From the NCBI RefSeq assembly GCF_018780585.1, contig NZ_JADMJL010000065.1, positions 1 to 46,143 on the forward strand: a stretch of 46,143 nucleotides of DNA. Reading direction: 5' to 3'. Below, piece after piece: positions 34,985 to 42,864 of this stretch (position 1 is the stretch's first letter; the number at the start of each line of letters is the position of its first letter). Made by a program: the position numbers and the translations under genes. The stretch comes from Methyloversatilis discipulorum (GTDB lineage Bacteria; Pseudomonadota; Gammaproteobacteria; Burkholderiales; Rhodocyclaceae). Below the pieces are notes generated by a model. That model saw nothing but the letters and a program-made list of their open reading frames with translations, was not told the origin of the DNA and did not search any database.

Positions 34985-35353
34985 TCAGGCGCGCCAGGGC
35001 AGGTCCATCACCGTGCCGTCAGGCAGCGACACGGCGCCGCCGAGCGGCATGGCCGACACGAACTCGCTGTGCGTTTCGGCGAAGATCTGGTGCACGGCGT
35101 GTGCCGGCAGGATGAGCGTATCGCCCGCCGCGTAGCGCACCTCCTCTCCGTCCACCGTGGCCCGTCCGCTGCCGCTCAGGAAGAGCACGACTTCCTCGCC
35201 ATCGTGGCGGTGCGGCGGCGTGGCCGAGCCGGCGTCCATGCTGCCGCGCCACAGCTCGACCTGCTGCGCGCCGCTACCCGGCGTGGCGACGCCGGCGATA
35301 TGGTTGCCGCCCATCGAGTGGGTGCGATTCCGTGCATGCGGAAAGACGATCAT
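34985..35353 (-). CDS. cupin-domain protein
   Basis: A 122-residue single-cupin protein. The metal-binding cupin motifs are SATPPHRHDGEEVVLFLSG (HxH...E) and AAGDTLILPAHAVHQIF (the later His). Possible roles are a small-molecule dioxygenase, isomerase or sensor. The ATG at 35353 is behind GGAGA. It is cotranscribed with the PNPOx-like gene. No function can be assigned beyond the fold. Confidence 0.8.
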   Translation of the reverse strand: MIVFPHARNRTHSMGGNHIAGVATPGSGAQQVELWRGSMDAGSATPPHRHDGEEVVLFLSGSGRATVDGEEVRYAAGDTLILPAHAVHQIFAETHSEFVSAMPLGGAVSLPDGTVMDLPWRA

Positions 35354-35452
35354 GAGAGGTCTCCGTAAGGGGGCTCAGAACCGGCGCCAGTGTGCCCGGC
35401 GCGGACGCTCGATGCCGTGAAACGCGCCACGGCCGGCGGGTGCGACCTTCTT

Positions 35453-35857
35453 TCAGGGGGATACGCCCGGCCAGGGCGCCACCTTGTCCTGTTCGGCCGG
35501 GTCGTTGCGGGCGACCACCGCGCGTGCCGGCCGGGTCGGACTGAGATTCACCGCCTCGTGCGGCACCCCGGGCGGTACGAACAGGAATTCCCCGGCGCGG
35601 CTGATCACCTCATGTTCGAGCGCCTCGCCCCAGCGAGTGAGCACCTCGCCTTCCAGCACATAGATGCCCGTCTCGTAGCCGAGGTGCACGTGCGGCGTCG
35701 AGCGCGCGCCCGGCGGAATCACCACCAGATGCATCGACAGGCCAGTGGCGCCGACGGACTGCCCGGAAATGCCGACGAAATAGGGCAGGCGCTGCGCGGT
35801 GGCGACTTCGACCGTCGGCACGACGGTCTGCACGCGGGGTGAATCGGCGGTGTGCAT
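35453..35857 (-). CDS. cupin-domain protein
   Basis: A 134-residue single-cupin protein with motif 1 as STPHVHLGYETGIYVLEG and motif 2 as AGEFLFVPPGVPHEAVNLS. The start MHTADSPRVQ at 35857 is chosen over a longer in-frame extension to 35920, which is arginine-rich and unlike coding for this fold. It is separated by about 100 nt from the next cupin gene, so it may have its own promoter. No pathway context is visible. Confidence 0.8.
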   Translation of the reverse strand: MHTADSPRVQTVVPTVEVATAQRLPYFVGISGQSVGATGLSMHLVVIPPGARSTPHVHLGYETGIYVLEGEVLTRWGEALEHEVISRAGEFLFVPPGVPHEAVNLSPTRPARAVVARNDPAEQDKVAPWPGVSP

Positions 35858-35944
35858 GGCATGCTCCCTGAGGGCTCGGTGACGCGCCGCCGTCCGCGCT
35901 CGGCGGAGAGGACGCAGCACGCCCGACCGCGGGCGTGCCCGTCG

Positions 35945-36430
35945 CTAGCGGTAGCGGGCGGCCGTGATGAACTGGTTGAAGGTTTCGCACCACACGATCA
36001 CCGTCGAATAGGCGGACGGATCGACCGAGGCAGGCAGCGGCACGACGAAGTTGCGGAAGGTACGGACATCGCCGACCCGCACCATGCGCGCCTTCAGGCG
36101 CTGGAAGTCGGCTTCGGTCTCGACGAATTCCGGCGACAGATAGAGCTTGTAATCCGGGCCGGGCGCCAGCTCGCCCTCGAACACGATGGCCTCCGCGCCG
36201 ATCGACACCTTGCCCTCGCCCCAGTGCAGTGCATCGCTGTCTTTCAGATCGCGACGGAACTGCGCTTCGTACCGGGCCGAGGTCGCCTGCGCGGCCACCT
36301 CTTCGGCCGATGGCGCAGGCGGCGCGATCAGGATGGGCAGCGCGTAGATGCCGAGCGCGAAGCCGGCCGCGGCCGACAGGGCGTGCGTCAGGGCGAGGAG
36401 CAGCGATTTCTTCATGGCGTGTCCGGTCAT
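35945..36430 (-). CDS. DM13-domain protein with N-terminal membrane segment
   Basis: A 161-residue protein with one N-terminal membrane segment (LLLALTHALSAAAGFALGIY) followed by a DM13 domain: GEGKVSIGAEAIVFEGELAP, DYKLYLSPEFVETEADF, then FRNFVVPLPASVDPSAYSTV and the conserved VIVWCETFNQFITAARYR. DM13 domains are proposed to take part in electron transfer, with the single cysteine of VWCE as the candidate residue. The start may be 36430 or MKKSLL at 36415; neither has a strong ribosome site. Confidence 0.82.
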   Translation of the reverse strand: MTGHAMKKSLLLALTHALSAAAGFALGIYALPILIAPPAPSAEEVAAQATSARYEAQFRRDLKDSDALHWGEGKVSIGAEAIVFEGELAPGPDYKLYLSPEFVETEADFQRLKARMVRVGDVRTFRNFVVPLPASVDPSAYSTVIVWCETFNQFITAARYR

Positions 36431-36463
36431 CAGGGCGGCGGCATCACGGAGCCGCCATCGGCG

Positions 36464-36892
36464 TCAGCGCCCGCAGCCGCATGGCGTGCGGCCGCGGCCG
36501 TTACAGAAAGTGCAGGGCACGTACCGGCCGAGCACCAGGCCGGCGCTGCCCGGTCCCTCGCCCGAACCATGGCAGATGCCGCAGAGCACAGAGCCGCTGT
36601 TGCCGCAGCGCTTGCAGTCCGGGGTGCCCGCTGACATGCTGCGCCCGCGGCGGCCCGTCCGCGGGCGCTCGCCGATGCGCAGGCCGAGCTTCTCGGCAAT
36701 CAGGCCCGATACCGCCAGCAGTGCGACGGTGAGTACGCCCTTGAGCCAGACGGGCGGCATGTCGGCTGACCAGATCAGTCCCAGGCCGCCGAAGACTGCA
36801 CAGACGACCAGCAGCTCGAGCAGGGTGCGCCAGAACAGCAGGATCAGGCACGCGCCGGCAAGGGTGAGGGCGACGAGGGCTTCGGGCGTCAT
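36464..36892 (-). CDS. membrane protein with DnaJ-like zinc-finger tail
   Basis: A 142-residue protein of unknown function. Two or three hydrophobic segments occupy residues 1-70 (LVALTLAGACLILLFWRTLL, then LLVVCAVFGGLGLIWSA and VWLKGVLTVALLAVSGL). The C-terminal 50 residues carry repeated CxxCxGxG motifs (CKRCGNSG, CGICHGSG, CTFCNGRG, CGCG), as in the DnaJ cysteine-rich zinc domain. The start is preceded by GGAGG. It may help a metal or redox protein fold, but this is a guess. Confidence 0.75.
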   Translation of the reverse strand: MTPEALVALTLAGACLILLFWRTLLELLVVCAVFGGLGLIWSADMPPVWLKGVLTVALLAVSGLIAEKLGLRIGERPRTGRRGRSMSAGTPDCKRCGNSGSVLCGICHGSGEGPGSAGLVLGRYVPCTFCNGRGRTPCGCGR

Positions 36893-36936
36893 GATGACCT
36901 CCGTCAGGGCACGGGTCGCGTGGCGGGCCAGCCGCG

Positions 36937-37215
36937 CTATTCGTCCTTCTTCGGCTCCAGCACGAACACCATGCCCAGCGCGCCGACCGAGATCGTGCGT
37001 TCATTTACCGTCGTGTAGGACGCGATGCCGAAGGGATGATACGTCGACGTGAAGGCCGTCAGTGCCCCGATGCCGAGCACGCCGGCCAGCGGGCTGCGTT
37101 CGGCGATGACCTCCTTGATCTTCGTGCGGTGCTGCTCGGGCGAAGGATTGAGCAGAAACGCGGCGGCGGTCACTGCCGTCGCGACCACTGCGGAAATGAC
37201 TGCGGTCTTGGCCAT
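36937..37215 (-). CDS. small uncharacterised membrane-anchored protein
   Basis: A 92-residue protein with an N-terminal hydrophobic segment (TAVISAVVATAVTAAAFLL) followed by NPSPEQHRTKIKEVIAERS and a hydrophobic C-terminal part ending in ISVGALGMVFVLEPKKDE. The ATG at 37215 (MAKTAV) is preferred to a TTG at 37251. I do not recognise its function. It precedes the zinc-finger membrane-protein gene by 44 nt, on the same strand. Confidence 0.65.
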   Translation of the reverse strand: MAKTAVISAVVATAVTAAAFLLNPSPEQHRTKIKEVIAERSPLAGVLGIGALTAFTSTYHPFGIASYTTVNERTISVGALGMVFVLEPKKDE

Positions 37216-37251
37216 GGCGAAGTGGGCGGAGCGATTGAGAGTAAGGGGCAA

Positions 37252-37550
37252 GGCAGTGCATCGACCGATAAGCGTGCGCGGGGTCGGAAACAGCGCGGAA
37301 GGCGCCAGCGAGCGCCCGTGCCCCCCTTCGGTGCCTGGGTCAGCGGCACTGCATGGCGGTGAACCTTACCGCGCAGTTGATCCGGTGTCTCCCCTGACAT
37401 CGTCCGCCGATATGGACGGCTCGACGCGTGGCGCCCGCGTGGGCGCGGCGCTGCAATCGGACACTACCGCCGGAAAGAAAGCCGAAAAGCCGCTGGCGCC
37501 GTTACCCGCGCGCGATCTTCTTGGGACTCGACGCTACCGTTCACCCGCGG
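37252..37550. other. intergenic stretch, no gene seen
   Basis: About 300 nt between the small membrane-protein gene and the methyltransferase. I see no convincing ORF, RNA gene or repeat in it. Confidence 0.5.
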
Positions 37551-37583
37551 TCCGGTTGCCGCGAACTGGCGAGGGCAACCGGA
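37551..37583. terminator. hairpin downstream of the methyltransferase gene
   Basis: A 10-bp perfect inverted repeat (TCCGGTTGCC at 37551-37560 and GGCAACCGGA at 37574-37583) with a 13-nt loop lies 26 nt past the stop of the minus-strand methyltransferase. It has no T-run, so termination is possible but not certain. Confidence 0.35.
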
Positions 37584-37608
37584 CTGGAAACGACCGTCTC
37601 ACGGTATT

Positions 37609-38307
37609 TCACGTCGAGCGCCTTGCGCACCACGCATGGACGAAACCTGCCTGGTAGAACTGGACAGGACGGCTGAAGCCACCGCGTCCGATAATGGCCT
37701 CGATCTCTGCCGGCGGGAGGATGGCCACATCCTTCTCCCATGCCTTGTGTGTTCTCTCGATCGCGTCCGCGGGTACGTTGGCTGCGTGAAGCATGCTCAC
37801 CCAGGCTTTCAGCAAGGCCTTGTATGCCGGTGAGCCGACTGTCGACGACAGATCTGCGCTGGCCAGAATGCCCTCAGGGCGCAGCCTGGCAGCGATGGAC
37901 TGGAAAAAGCGGGCACGCTCGTCCTTAGCAAGAAAGAACTGCGAAACCATGAAGCAAGTCGCTGCGTCGTGGGGTTCAATCGCGGGAAGCGATTCCAGAT
38001 AGCCTTCGTGAAACGTGCAGCGCGAGGCGAACGACTCCTTCTCCGCTCTCTGTCGACAGACATCGAGCATCGCTCCGGAAGGCTCCACTGCCGTGAAGCG
38101 CCAATGCGGGAATTTTCTGGCCAGATAGGAAAGCTCCGCACCGGCTCCCAGGCCGACGCAGAGTATCCGAGCGTTCTCAGGCAGCTCGGAAAATATCCAT
38201 TCGAGCTGGAAATGAAGGCCTTCGTGAACGGGCGCAAGTTTCTGCTGCTGCTGTTCATAGCCGGAAGCCTGCTGATCAAACACGGCTCTCAGTTCGTCTT
38301 GGTTCAT
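37609..38307 (-). CDS. class I SAM-dependent methyltransferase
   Basis: A 232-residue methyltransferase. Motif I is ILCVGLGAGAELSYLA (about 49-64), the acidic SAM-ribose residue is E in FTAVEPSGAMLDVC, and post-motif regions DAATCFMVSQFFLA and LRPEGILASADLSS follow. The N terminus VFDQQASGYEQQQQKLAPVH matches small-molecule methyltransferases of the UbiE/tellurite type. The substrate is unknown. The ATG at 38307 is preceded by GAGG. It has lower GC than the hydrogenase block and may be the distal end of the integron-associated region, but no attC was recognised next to it. Confidence 0.82.
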   Translation of the reverse strand: MNQDELRAVFDQQASGYEQQQQKLAPVHEGLHFQLEWIFSELPENARILCVGLGAGAELSYLARKFPHWRFTAVEPSGAMLDVCRQRAEKESFASRCTFHEGYLESLPAIEPHDAATCFMVSQFFLAKDERARFFQSIAARLRPEGILASADLSSTVGSPAYKALLKAWVSMLHAANVPADAIERTHKAWEKDVAILPPAEIEAIIGRGGFSRPVQFYQAGFVHAWCARRST

Positions 38308-38572
38308 ATCGCCTCGTCTTTGTCATATCGAACAAACCAGCTACGAATCACTTACTGCGAGGTGACGCCGCGAACGGACTTTCGCAGCGTGTGCGCCGTC
38401 GCGGCGCCTACGGCAAGTCGTGCGTACAGCGCAGTCATCTCTTCAGTGCATGGCGACCCCGGCGCACTTGGAGGCCCAACCTTGTCGGCACAGGGCGGCG
38501 TGCGCTCGGCGCAAGACGTCTCTCGAGGCAGGGGCAACGGTGCGCTCCGACCGGAGCGCACTCGCGCGAGGC
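38308..38572. other. intergenic stretch near the distal end of the cassette array
   Basis: About 265 nt with no convincing gene. It contains an isolated GCCCAAC (38474-38480) that looks like an attC R core, but no matching partner was found at a suitable distance. It may hold remnants of decayed cassettes. Confidence 0.4.
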
Positions 38573-38647
38573 GCTGAACCGGTACTGCGTTTACGACTTG
38601 CTATCTCGCACCTGCTTCAGCTTCGCAGCGCCAAAATTCTGTTGGAA
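38573..38647. other. degenerate attC-like site
   Basis: GCTGAAC (38573-38579) and GTTGGAA (38641-38647) resemble the outer cores RYYYAAC and GTTRRRY, each with one mismatch, at a 75-nt distance. The site is where the attC of the DUF695 cassette should be, but is weak on its own. Confidence 0.35.
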
Positions 38648-38700
38648 GCGTTTGTCTGCGACCGCGGCTCGTCCGCTCCAGCGAGGCGTCAGGCCTGCCG

Positions 38701-39177
38701 CTAATGCCGCAGTCGATCCAGGAACGCCTGATAGTTCGACCACTTTGGGTCATCTGCGATGTGGATTTCGATTGGAAACGGCGGCTGCGCCCCAAGCGCC
38801 TGATTCAGTCGAGCGAAGAACACTTCCTCGGACTTTGCGTAGTAGATCCACTCACGCAAATCCTCGCCTGTGGATACCAACGCGAGCGTCGCGAATCCGT
38901 CCACTTCCACGACGGGCCCAAGAAGATCTTCCATCGCGTCCATACGCTCTCGTTCGCGCGGCACAGGCATTCCATTTGCACCCTTGTACTTCCACAGGAT
39001 AATGGCTCGAACCGGCTGACTGGCACGATTGAAGCCGGGCTCAAAGTCGCTGACATATCGAAAGATGATGACGCGTCCAGTCTCGTTGTTCTTCGAGGTT
39101 GCTGTGCCCCACGTCTCGGCCATCACCATCCCGCTGAAAGTCAGTGCGACGGCCATCGGGATCAGAAGACGTTTCAC
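38701..39177 (-). CDS. exported DUF695-domain protein (integron cassette)
   Basis: A 158-residue protein with a signal peptide (LLIPMAVALTFSGMVMA, cleaved near residue 20). The C-terminal half matches the DUF695 pattern: LREWIYYAKSEEVFFARLNQ, then PPFPIEIHIADDPKWSNYQA. Function of the family is unknown. The start is GTG at 39177, 6 nt inside the cassette boundary marked by the attC core GCCCAAC (39183), the usual position for a cassette gene. GC is clearly lower than in the hydrogenase region. Confidence 0.75.
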   Translation of the reverse strand: MKRLLIPMAVALTFSGMVMAETWGTATSKNNETGRVIIFRYVSDFEPGFNRASQPVRAIILWKYKGANGMPVPRERERMDAMEDLLGPVVEVDGFATLALVSTGEDLREWIYYAKSEEVFFARLNQALGAQPPFPIEIHIADDPKWSNYQAFLDRLRH

Positions 39178-39182
39178 GGCAG

Positions 39183-39234
39183 GCCCAACGCCTTCTTGAG
39201 CAGCGAGGCAGTCCGCTGGAACACATCGTTGGGC
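39183..39234 (-). other. integron attC site (52 bp)
   Basis: GCCCAAC at 39183-39189 and GTTGGGC at 39228-39234 are perfect outer cores (RYYYAAC and GTTRRRY) and are mutually complementary. The interior is imperfectly self-complementary. It ends the cassette of the secreted protein at 39236-39793, whose stop lies at the site edge, and starts the next cassette. Confidence 0.85.
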
Positions 39235-39235
39235 G

Positions 39236-39793
39236 TCACCATTCGTAGCTGTCCAGCTTCACCGTATTGCCAGTCTGGCGGACGACGCGGAGCTTCGAAT
39301 TCTTCACATCCAAGTGCCAGTCGGCGTTGCTTGGGACGACAGCGACCTGTTTCAGATTGGCCCCCGTTTTGTCAGCGACATAGAGGATCGTGCTCTTGTT
39401 GTCCTTGTCACGCACCGCCGCGAGTAGCTTGGCCTTCGGTTCTCGTTTCGAGATGCCATGGTTGTTCTTGATGTAAGGCGCGTGCTCTCCGCCAGAAAAC
39501 ACCATGGCGCCGTCCTTGAAGCCCGCTTCGAAGACGACGACTTGGACCGCGCCAGGAGCCCGCTCCTTGAAGAGCAAAGAGACCGCTCCGTTGCTCGGGT
39601 CAAAAACGGCGATGTTCACGGCTTGGGAGCCACCCTTGCTGTCCAACGTAAAGCCGCGGTCGCCCTCCGTCACAACGGCTCTGTAGTAAAGCCCTGTCAC
39701 AGGGTCGTATGTGTCGATCCGATCGAAGCCGTAATAGTCAGCACCGGCGGGGACGACGACGAGCAGGAGGCTTAGTGCGAGGATGCGGATCAT
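39236..39793 (-). CDS. secreted protein of unknown function (integron cassette)
   Basis: A 185-residue protein with a signal peptide (ILALSLLLVVVPAGA, cleaved near residue 18). The mature part starts DYYGFDRIDTYDPVTGLYYR and is rich in beta-strand-like patterns (GAVSLLFKERAPGAVQVVV, STILYVADKTGANLKQVAVV). I do not recognise a family. The ATG at 39793 lies 17 nt from the attC core at 39810. The gene is flanked by two attC sites, so it is a single-gene cassette. Confidence 0.75.
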   Translation of the reverse strand: MIRILALSLLLVVVPAGADYYGFDRIDTYDPVTGLYYRAVVTEGDRGFTLDSKGGSQAVNIAVFDPSNGAVSLLFKERAPGAVQVVVFEAGFKDGAMVFSGGEHAPYIKNNHGISKREPKAKLLAAVRDKDNKSTILYVADKTGANLKQVAVVPSNADWHLDVKNSKLRVVRQTGNTVKLDSYEW

Positions 39794-39809
39794 GGCTTTT
39801 ACCTGTGAC

Positions 39810-39868
39810 GCCGAACGTCGCAGTTGTGCGGACGCCGGAGCGCGGTCCGCTCGAACGCAGTGTTGGAC
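39810..39868 (-). other. integron attC site (59 bp)
   Basis: GCCGAAC (39810-39816, one mismatch to RYYYAAC) and GTTGGAC (39862-39868, exact GTTRRRY) bound a 59-nt imperfect palindrome containing CGGAGCGCGGTCCGC. The length equals that of the classic 59-base element. Confidence 0.75.
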
Positions 39869-40136
39869 GGCACCGCGACCGTCAGCGAAGGCACGTTGTG
39901 CATGGCGAAGCCCTTGCCCCTACAATTGATCTGAACTGAAACGGGCCAGCAGCGCTTGCGACGCCTCGCCGCCCTGAATGCCCCGAAACACTAGCACAAG
40001 GGCATGGCGTAACAAGGGGCGAACGCACTTCTGCACGGAGTGCGGCGCTTGCCAATCGCACATAGGGTTGCGGGCGCCTGCTCGGGCATGAGACGCCGAC
40101 TTGGACCGCCCGCCAGAAACACCAAGAACCGGTGAC
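39869..40136 (-). other. cassette without a recognisable gene
   Basis: About 268 nt between two attC sites. The only ORF, starting at a TTG at the cassette edge, has an amino-acid composition (many C, R, P, S) unlike a real protein. GGCGTAAC at about 40010 might be a further degenerate attC core that would split this region into two gene-less cassettes. A non-coding RNA or promoter cassette is possible. Confidence 0.5.
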
Positions 40137-40194
40137 GTTCAACGCCTGCGCTCAGCGGCGGGCGAAGCCCGTTCGCTGGAGCGCTTTGTTAGGC
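40137..40194 (-). other. integron attC site (58 bp)
   Basis: GTTCAAC (40137-40143) and GTTAGGC (40188-40194) are exact outer cores. The interior has the inverted GCGGCGGGCG / CGAAGCCCG and CAGCG / CGCTG blocks typical of a folded attC. The GTTAGGC core is complementary to the GCCTAAC that opens the same cassette at 41555, the expected relation within one cassette. Confidence 0.9.
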
Positions 40195-40219
40195 GGCGTG
40201 AGGTGAGAGTCAAGCATTG

Positions 40220-41536
40220 TCAGTCCCGATCCAACGATGCAGCGCGCTCAGCCTCTGACGAGGCATCTGCCTCTGTGAGCTGCGCCGCGTCCCGAACGGC
40301 CGCCACGTCCTCCGCCAGTTTCAGCGCCATTTGCGCTCGCTTCAGCGCGAGCTGCGCGTGGTACTGGGCGGCCTCTCGCATTTCCGCATGGCCGACCGAT
40401 GCAAGAGAGCGCAGCGCCTTTTGCAGCCGCACTGATACCTCGACCACCCCAGCGCCGTCACGGGCAATCGCCGTGAAAGCGTCATCGAACATATCCCGCA
40501 CCGAGACTTCGGGTACTTCTACGCGGTCGTATTTAGGCGCATCTTCACCGTCATCCGTCGCGGGCTCCCCCAAAAGAGAGAACAGACGCACCAGTGTTCC
40601 GACGATATCGATCGCCGTGCCGGGATCATTGACGGCGGGCGACAGGGCACGACCGGCGATCTCCGACAGGACCACCAGACCAAATCGTGGGTCGTCGTCG
40701 AAACGACGATCACTTCCGATCAGGAATGACTCGACGACACCCTTGCAATCAATCCGGTTCCGATCTCCTGGGCGGGTACTGACGTACGCCAGTGCTCGGC
40801 CAGAGGCGGCGAATGTGCCCGGCAAGGCGGCTACTGCCACCCGCACCTCGTTCTCCTCCGCCCACGTCTGAAGCGCGGCGATGTCGATGTGCTGCACGTA
40901 ACCCACGCTCGTCGCGAAAACTGCTTGGCCGCGCACCTGCGACCTCGCAGGCGCCCCGTGAAGGGTTGGCGCATCCCGTCGCCGCTTCAGTGCGGCCGCA
41001 GTCGCCTTTTCAACCTTGTCGATCGTCGACCCCATTCGCCCGAGGCGGGCGATGCTGTCAACCCAGCGCACAAACGTAAGGATGACGATGCTGAATACGA
41101 TCACTGTCAGCATGAACAGGATAAACAGACCTGCCGTCCCGAAGTACTCGTTCTTAGCCGCCGTGAGAGCCACGATGCTGAAAATGAATGCACCGACAAA
41201 GGTCGAAAGGGCGTTCTGGGATGTGTCGTCGGCAACGATCAACGTGAATGATCTCGGAGTCGCCGTGCTACTTGCTGAGGCATACGCCGATACCATCGAC
41301 GCCACCGAGAAGGTGGCAATCACCAGCATGCTGGAGGCCATGATGGACAGCAGGGTCTCGATGGAGTCCGCTTCGATCTCAGGCACGACCCGCGCCAGCG
41401 TAGTGCCATCAGCAAGCTTCGCGGCGAATACCGTCGCGATCGATAGCAGGCAGACTGCCAAAGGCCTCACCCAAAGTCGTTCGCGAACCCGATTAAGGAG
41501 AACCCTGACGCGGTCCGCCGAAACTATGGAAGCCAT
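40220..41536 (-). CDS. DUF2254 membrane protein (integron cassette)
   Basis: A 438-residue predicted inner-membrane protein of family DUF2254. Four hydrophobic segments lie in the first 160 residues (WVRPLAVCLLSIATVFAAKL, LLSIMASSMLVIATFSVASM, ALSTFVGAFIFSIVAL, FILFMLTVIVFSIVILTFV). The cytoplasmic part contains the family signature GRALSPAVNDPGTAIDIVG. The C-terminal 70 residues are helical and charged. Function is unknown, though the family is widespread in the chromosomes of proteobacteria. It is large for a cassette gene. The ATG at 41536 is 19 nt from the attC core that opens the cassette. Confidence 0.85.
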   Translation of the reverse strand: MASIVSADRVRVLLNRVRERLWVRPLAVCLLSIATVFAAKLADGTTLARVVPEIEADSIETLLSIMASSMLVIATFSVASMVSAYASASSTATPRSFTLIVADDTSQNALSTFVGAFIFSIVALTAAKNEYFGTAGLFILFMLTVIVFSIVILTFVRWVDSIARLGRMGSTIDKVEKATAAALKRRRDAPTLHGAPARSQVRGQAVFATSVGYVQHIDIAALQTWAEENEVRVAVAALPGTFAASGRALAYVSTRPGDRNRIDCKGVVESFLIGSDRRFDDDPRFGLVVLSEIAGRALSPAVNDPGTAIDIVGTLVRLFSLLGEPATDDGEDAPKYDRVEVPEVSVRDMFDDAFTAIARDGAGVVEVSVRLQKALRSLASVGHAEMREAAQYHAQLALKRAQMALKLAEDVAAVRDAAQLTEADASSEAERAASLDRD

Positions 41537-41554
41537 CTCAATCTCCCCTGCGCC

Positions 41555-41620
41555 GCCTAACGTGGAAGCGAGCGGCGCGCGCGGCTTTTCGCGGCGGTCC
41601 GATCGACGGCAGTGTTATGT
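41555..41620 (-). other. integron attC site (66 bp)
   Basis: GCCTAAC (41555-41561) and GTTATGT (41614-41620) bound a 66-nt imperfect palindrome. It aligns closely with the site at 42413-42478 (shared TAACGTGGAAG, GCGCGG, GGTCCG, TCGACGG). Such homogeneous attC sites are typical of chromosomal integrons. The stop codon of the adjacent gene is inside the core. Confidence 0.9.
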
Positions 41621-41941
41621 GTTTTTGCCAAACATTGCATTGAGAATTCCGTACACCATTTCATGTGTTGTCGAGTTACCGCCGAAATGAATCAACTCGT
41701 CATCTTTCGAGAGGAAAGCCAAGTACGGATGCGCCTCAACTCCATCGAACTCGACACCGGATACATCGTCAATCATGCAGGCAATCTCAAAGGCGAGCTT
41801 TCCGGTTAACTCTTTAAGTTGGTCACCCATGACGCCCGCATCCTCAAGGTGATCTGCGATACGGGCGATCATTTCACCGGTGAAGACTTCCTGCTGCTTC
41901 AGATAGGCTTCTGGATCAGTGTTCAGCTTCATATTGCTCAC
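41615..41941 (-). CDS. uncharacterised small protein (integron cassette)
   Basis: A 108-residue soluble, acidic protein with no recognised family. It begins MSNMKLNTDPEAYLKQQEVF and contains LKELTGKLAFEIACMIDDVS and YLAFLSKDDELIHFGGNSTT. The start is GTG at 41941 (or the ATG three codons on), immediately after GCATAAC at 41943-41949, a degenerate core that marks the cassette start. The stop TAA is part of the attC core GTTATGT. Its cassette 5' end GTTATGC is complementary to that core, so the boundaries are consistent. Confidence 0.7.
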   Translation of the reverse strand: MSNMKLNTDPEAYLKQQEVFTGEMIARIADHLEDAGVMGDQLKELTGKLAFEIACMIDDVSGVEFDGVEAHPYLAFLSKDDELIHFGGNSTTHEMVYGILNAMFGKNT

Positions 41942-41951
41942 GCATAACGTG

Positions 41952-42404
41952 CTAGCTCACGGGCGCCGCCGGCTTTCCGGAAGGCATCCCTTGGAGCGGC
42001 GGGGTAGCCGCCGATGCCTGCCATATGAGCAGCTTGGCGGCGAGGAAGGACGAGACAAATGAGAGCAAGGCGAGAACGAGAAGTCGAAAGTCTTGCTCTA
42101 CGCCAAGCTGCCCCAGATAACCAGCAAGATAAGTGAGTCCGCCAAAAACCAAGGTATAGGCGGAACTGAGGAAGAATGGCTTCCACCATGGCAAGGAAGC
42201 TGAGAGTTGCTTAGCGCCCAGAGAAAAGCCAACCGCAACAACGAAGGCAGCGACGGTGATGATCCAGAGGACAACCTGATATGACGGCCCTCGACCCAAT
42301 GCACGTTCGTACTGGTCGAACCCGTAGACGGAAACAGCCATTGCCCCGGCGGCCCAGCCTACGAAGCCGAAAGTGAAGGTGGCGATTGTCTTGAGGCGGC
42401 TCAT
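41952..42404 (-). CDS. small integral membrane protein (integron cassette)
   Basis: A 150-residue protein with four predicted membrane helices (FGFVGWAAGAMAVSVYGF, VVLWIITVAAFVVAVGFSL, FFLSSAYTLVFGGLTYLAG, LLVLALLSFVSSFLAAKLLI) and a short proline-rich tail. No family is recognised. The ATG at 42404 is 9 nt from the attC core at 42413. The attC that should follow its 3' end was not found in normal form (only GCATAAC at 41943), so it may have lost its site. Confidence 0.75.
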   Translation of the reverse strand: MSRLKTIATFTFGFVGWAAGAMAVSVYGFDQYERALGRGPSYQVVLWIITVAAFVVAVGFSLGAKQLSASLPWWKPFFLSSAYTLVFGGLTYLAGYLGQLGVEQDFRLLVLALLSFVSSFLAAKLLIWQASAATPPLQGMPSGKPAAPVS

Positions 42405-42412
42405 ACGTAGGC

Positions 42413-42478
42413 GGCTAACGTGGAAGTGATCGGCCTGCGCGGTTTTGCGCGTAGGTCCGGTCGACGGAAGGGTTAGGC
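42413..42478 (-). other. integron attC site (66 bp)
   Basis: GGCTAAC (42413-42419) and GTTAGGC (42472-42478) are exact cores with a self-complementary centre (CTGCGCGG-TTTT-GCGCG). The GTTAGGC core pairs with GCCTAAC at 42858, the start of the same cassette. Confidence 0.9.
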
Positions 42479-42561
42479 GTCGCTTGTGCCCAGCTGATGC
42501 GATTGCCTTCTGCTTCGGAATTCATGTTGAGTTCCCACTTCGAGCGTGGCCAGATTGCCGG

Positions 42562-42849
42562 CTACCAGCCAATGGCTGAATCGCCTGGTTCAACTCCGTC
42601 TAGCACCAGAGGTAGTTCTTGGATGCTTGTTCGCTCGTACATCGGATCAGACGGTAGGTGAATCTCTGACCAGAGAAATCTGTCTTCGTCGCCCCTTGAG
42701 GCACGCTTCTTTGCTAGGTGATCACCCCATGATCTCGCCCTCTCAGCTGATTCAGCAGCGATTGAGAGGACAGCGACCCATTCGTAGTCCTGATCGTCCG
42801 GCTCGGCCAGGAGATTGCGAAACCAACCGACGTACACCCAGCGGTTCAT
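42562..42849 (-). CDS. uncharacterised small protein (integron cassette)
   Basis: A 95-residue protein, MNRWVYVGWFRNLLAEPDDQ onward, containing ESAERARSWGDHLAKKRA and DRFLWSEIHLPSDP. No family is recognised and no membrane segment is present. The ATG at 42849 is 9 nt from the cassette-opening core GCCTAAC (42858-42864). A longer in-frame ORF to 42885 would begin inside the inserted IS end and is rejected. Confidence 0.7.
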   Translation of the reverse strand: MNRWVYVGWFRNLLAEPDDQDYEWVAVLSIAAESAERARSWGDHLAKKRASRGDEDRFLWSEIHLPSDPMYERTSIQELPLVLDGVEPGDSAIGW

Positions 42850-42857
42850 TTTGCGAC

Positions 42858-42864
42858 GCCTAAC
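42858..42864 (-). other. attC outer core interrupted by IS insertion
   Basis: GCCTAAC is the outer core of an attC whose other half continues at 44662 after the inserted element. The AAC (42862-42864) is repeated at 44662-44664, apparently a 3-bp target duplication. Confidence 0.75.

Noticed and set aside
39882-40142. An 86-codon ORF starting with TTG in a cassette
   Set aside because: Composition rich in C, R, P and S with no pattern of a folded protein, and no ribosome site. Treated as a gene-less cassette.
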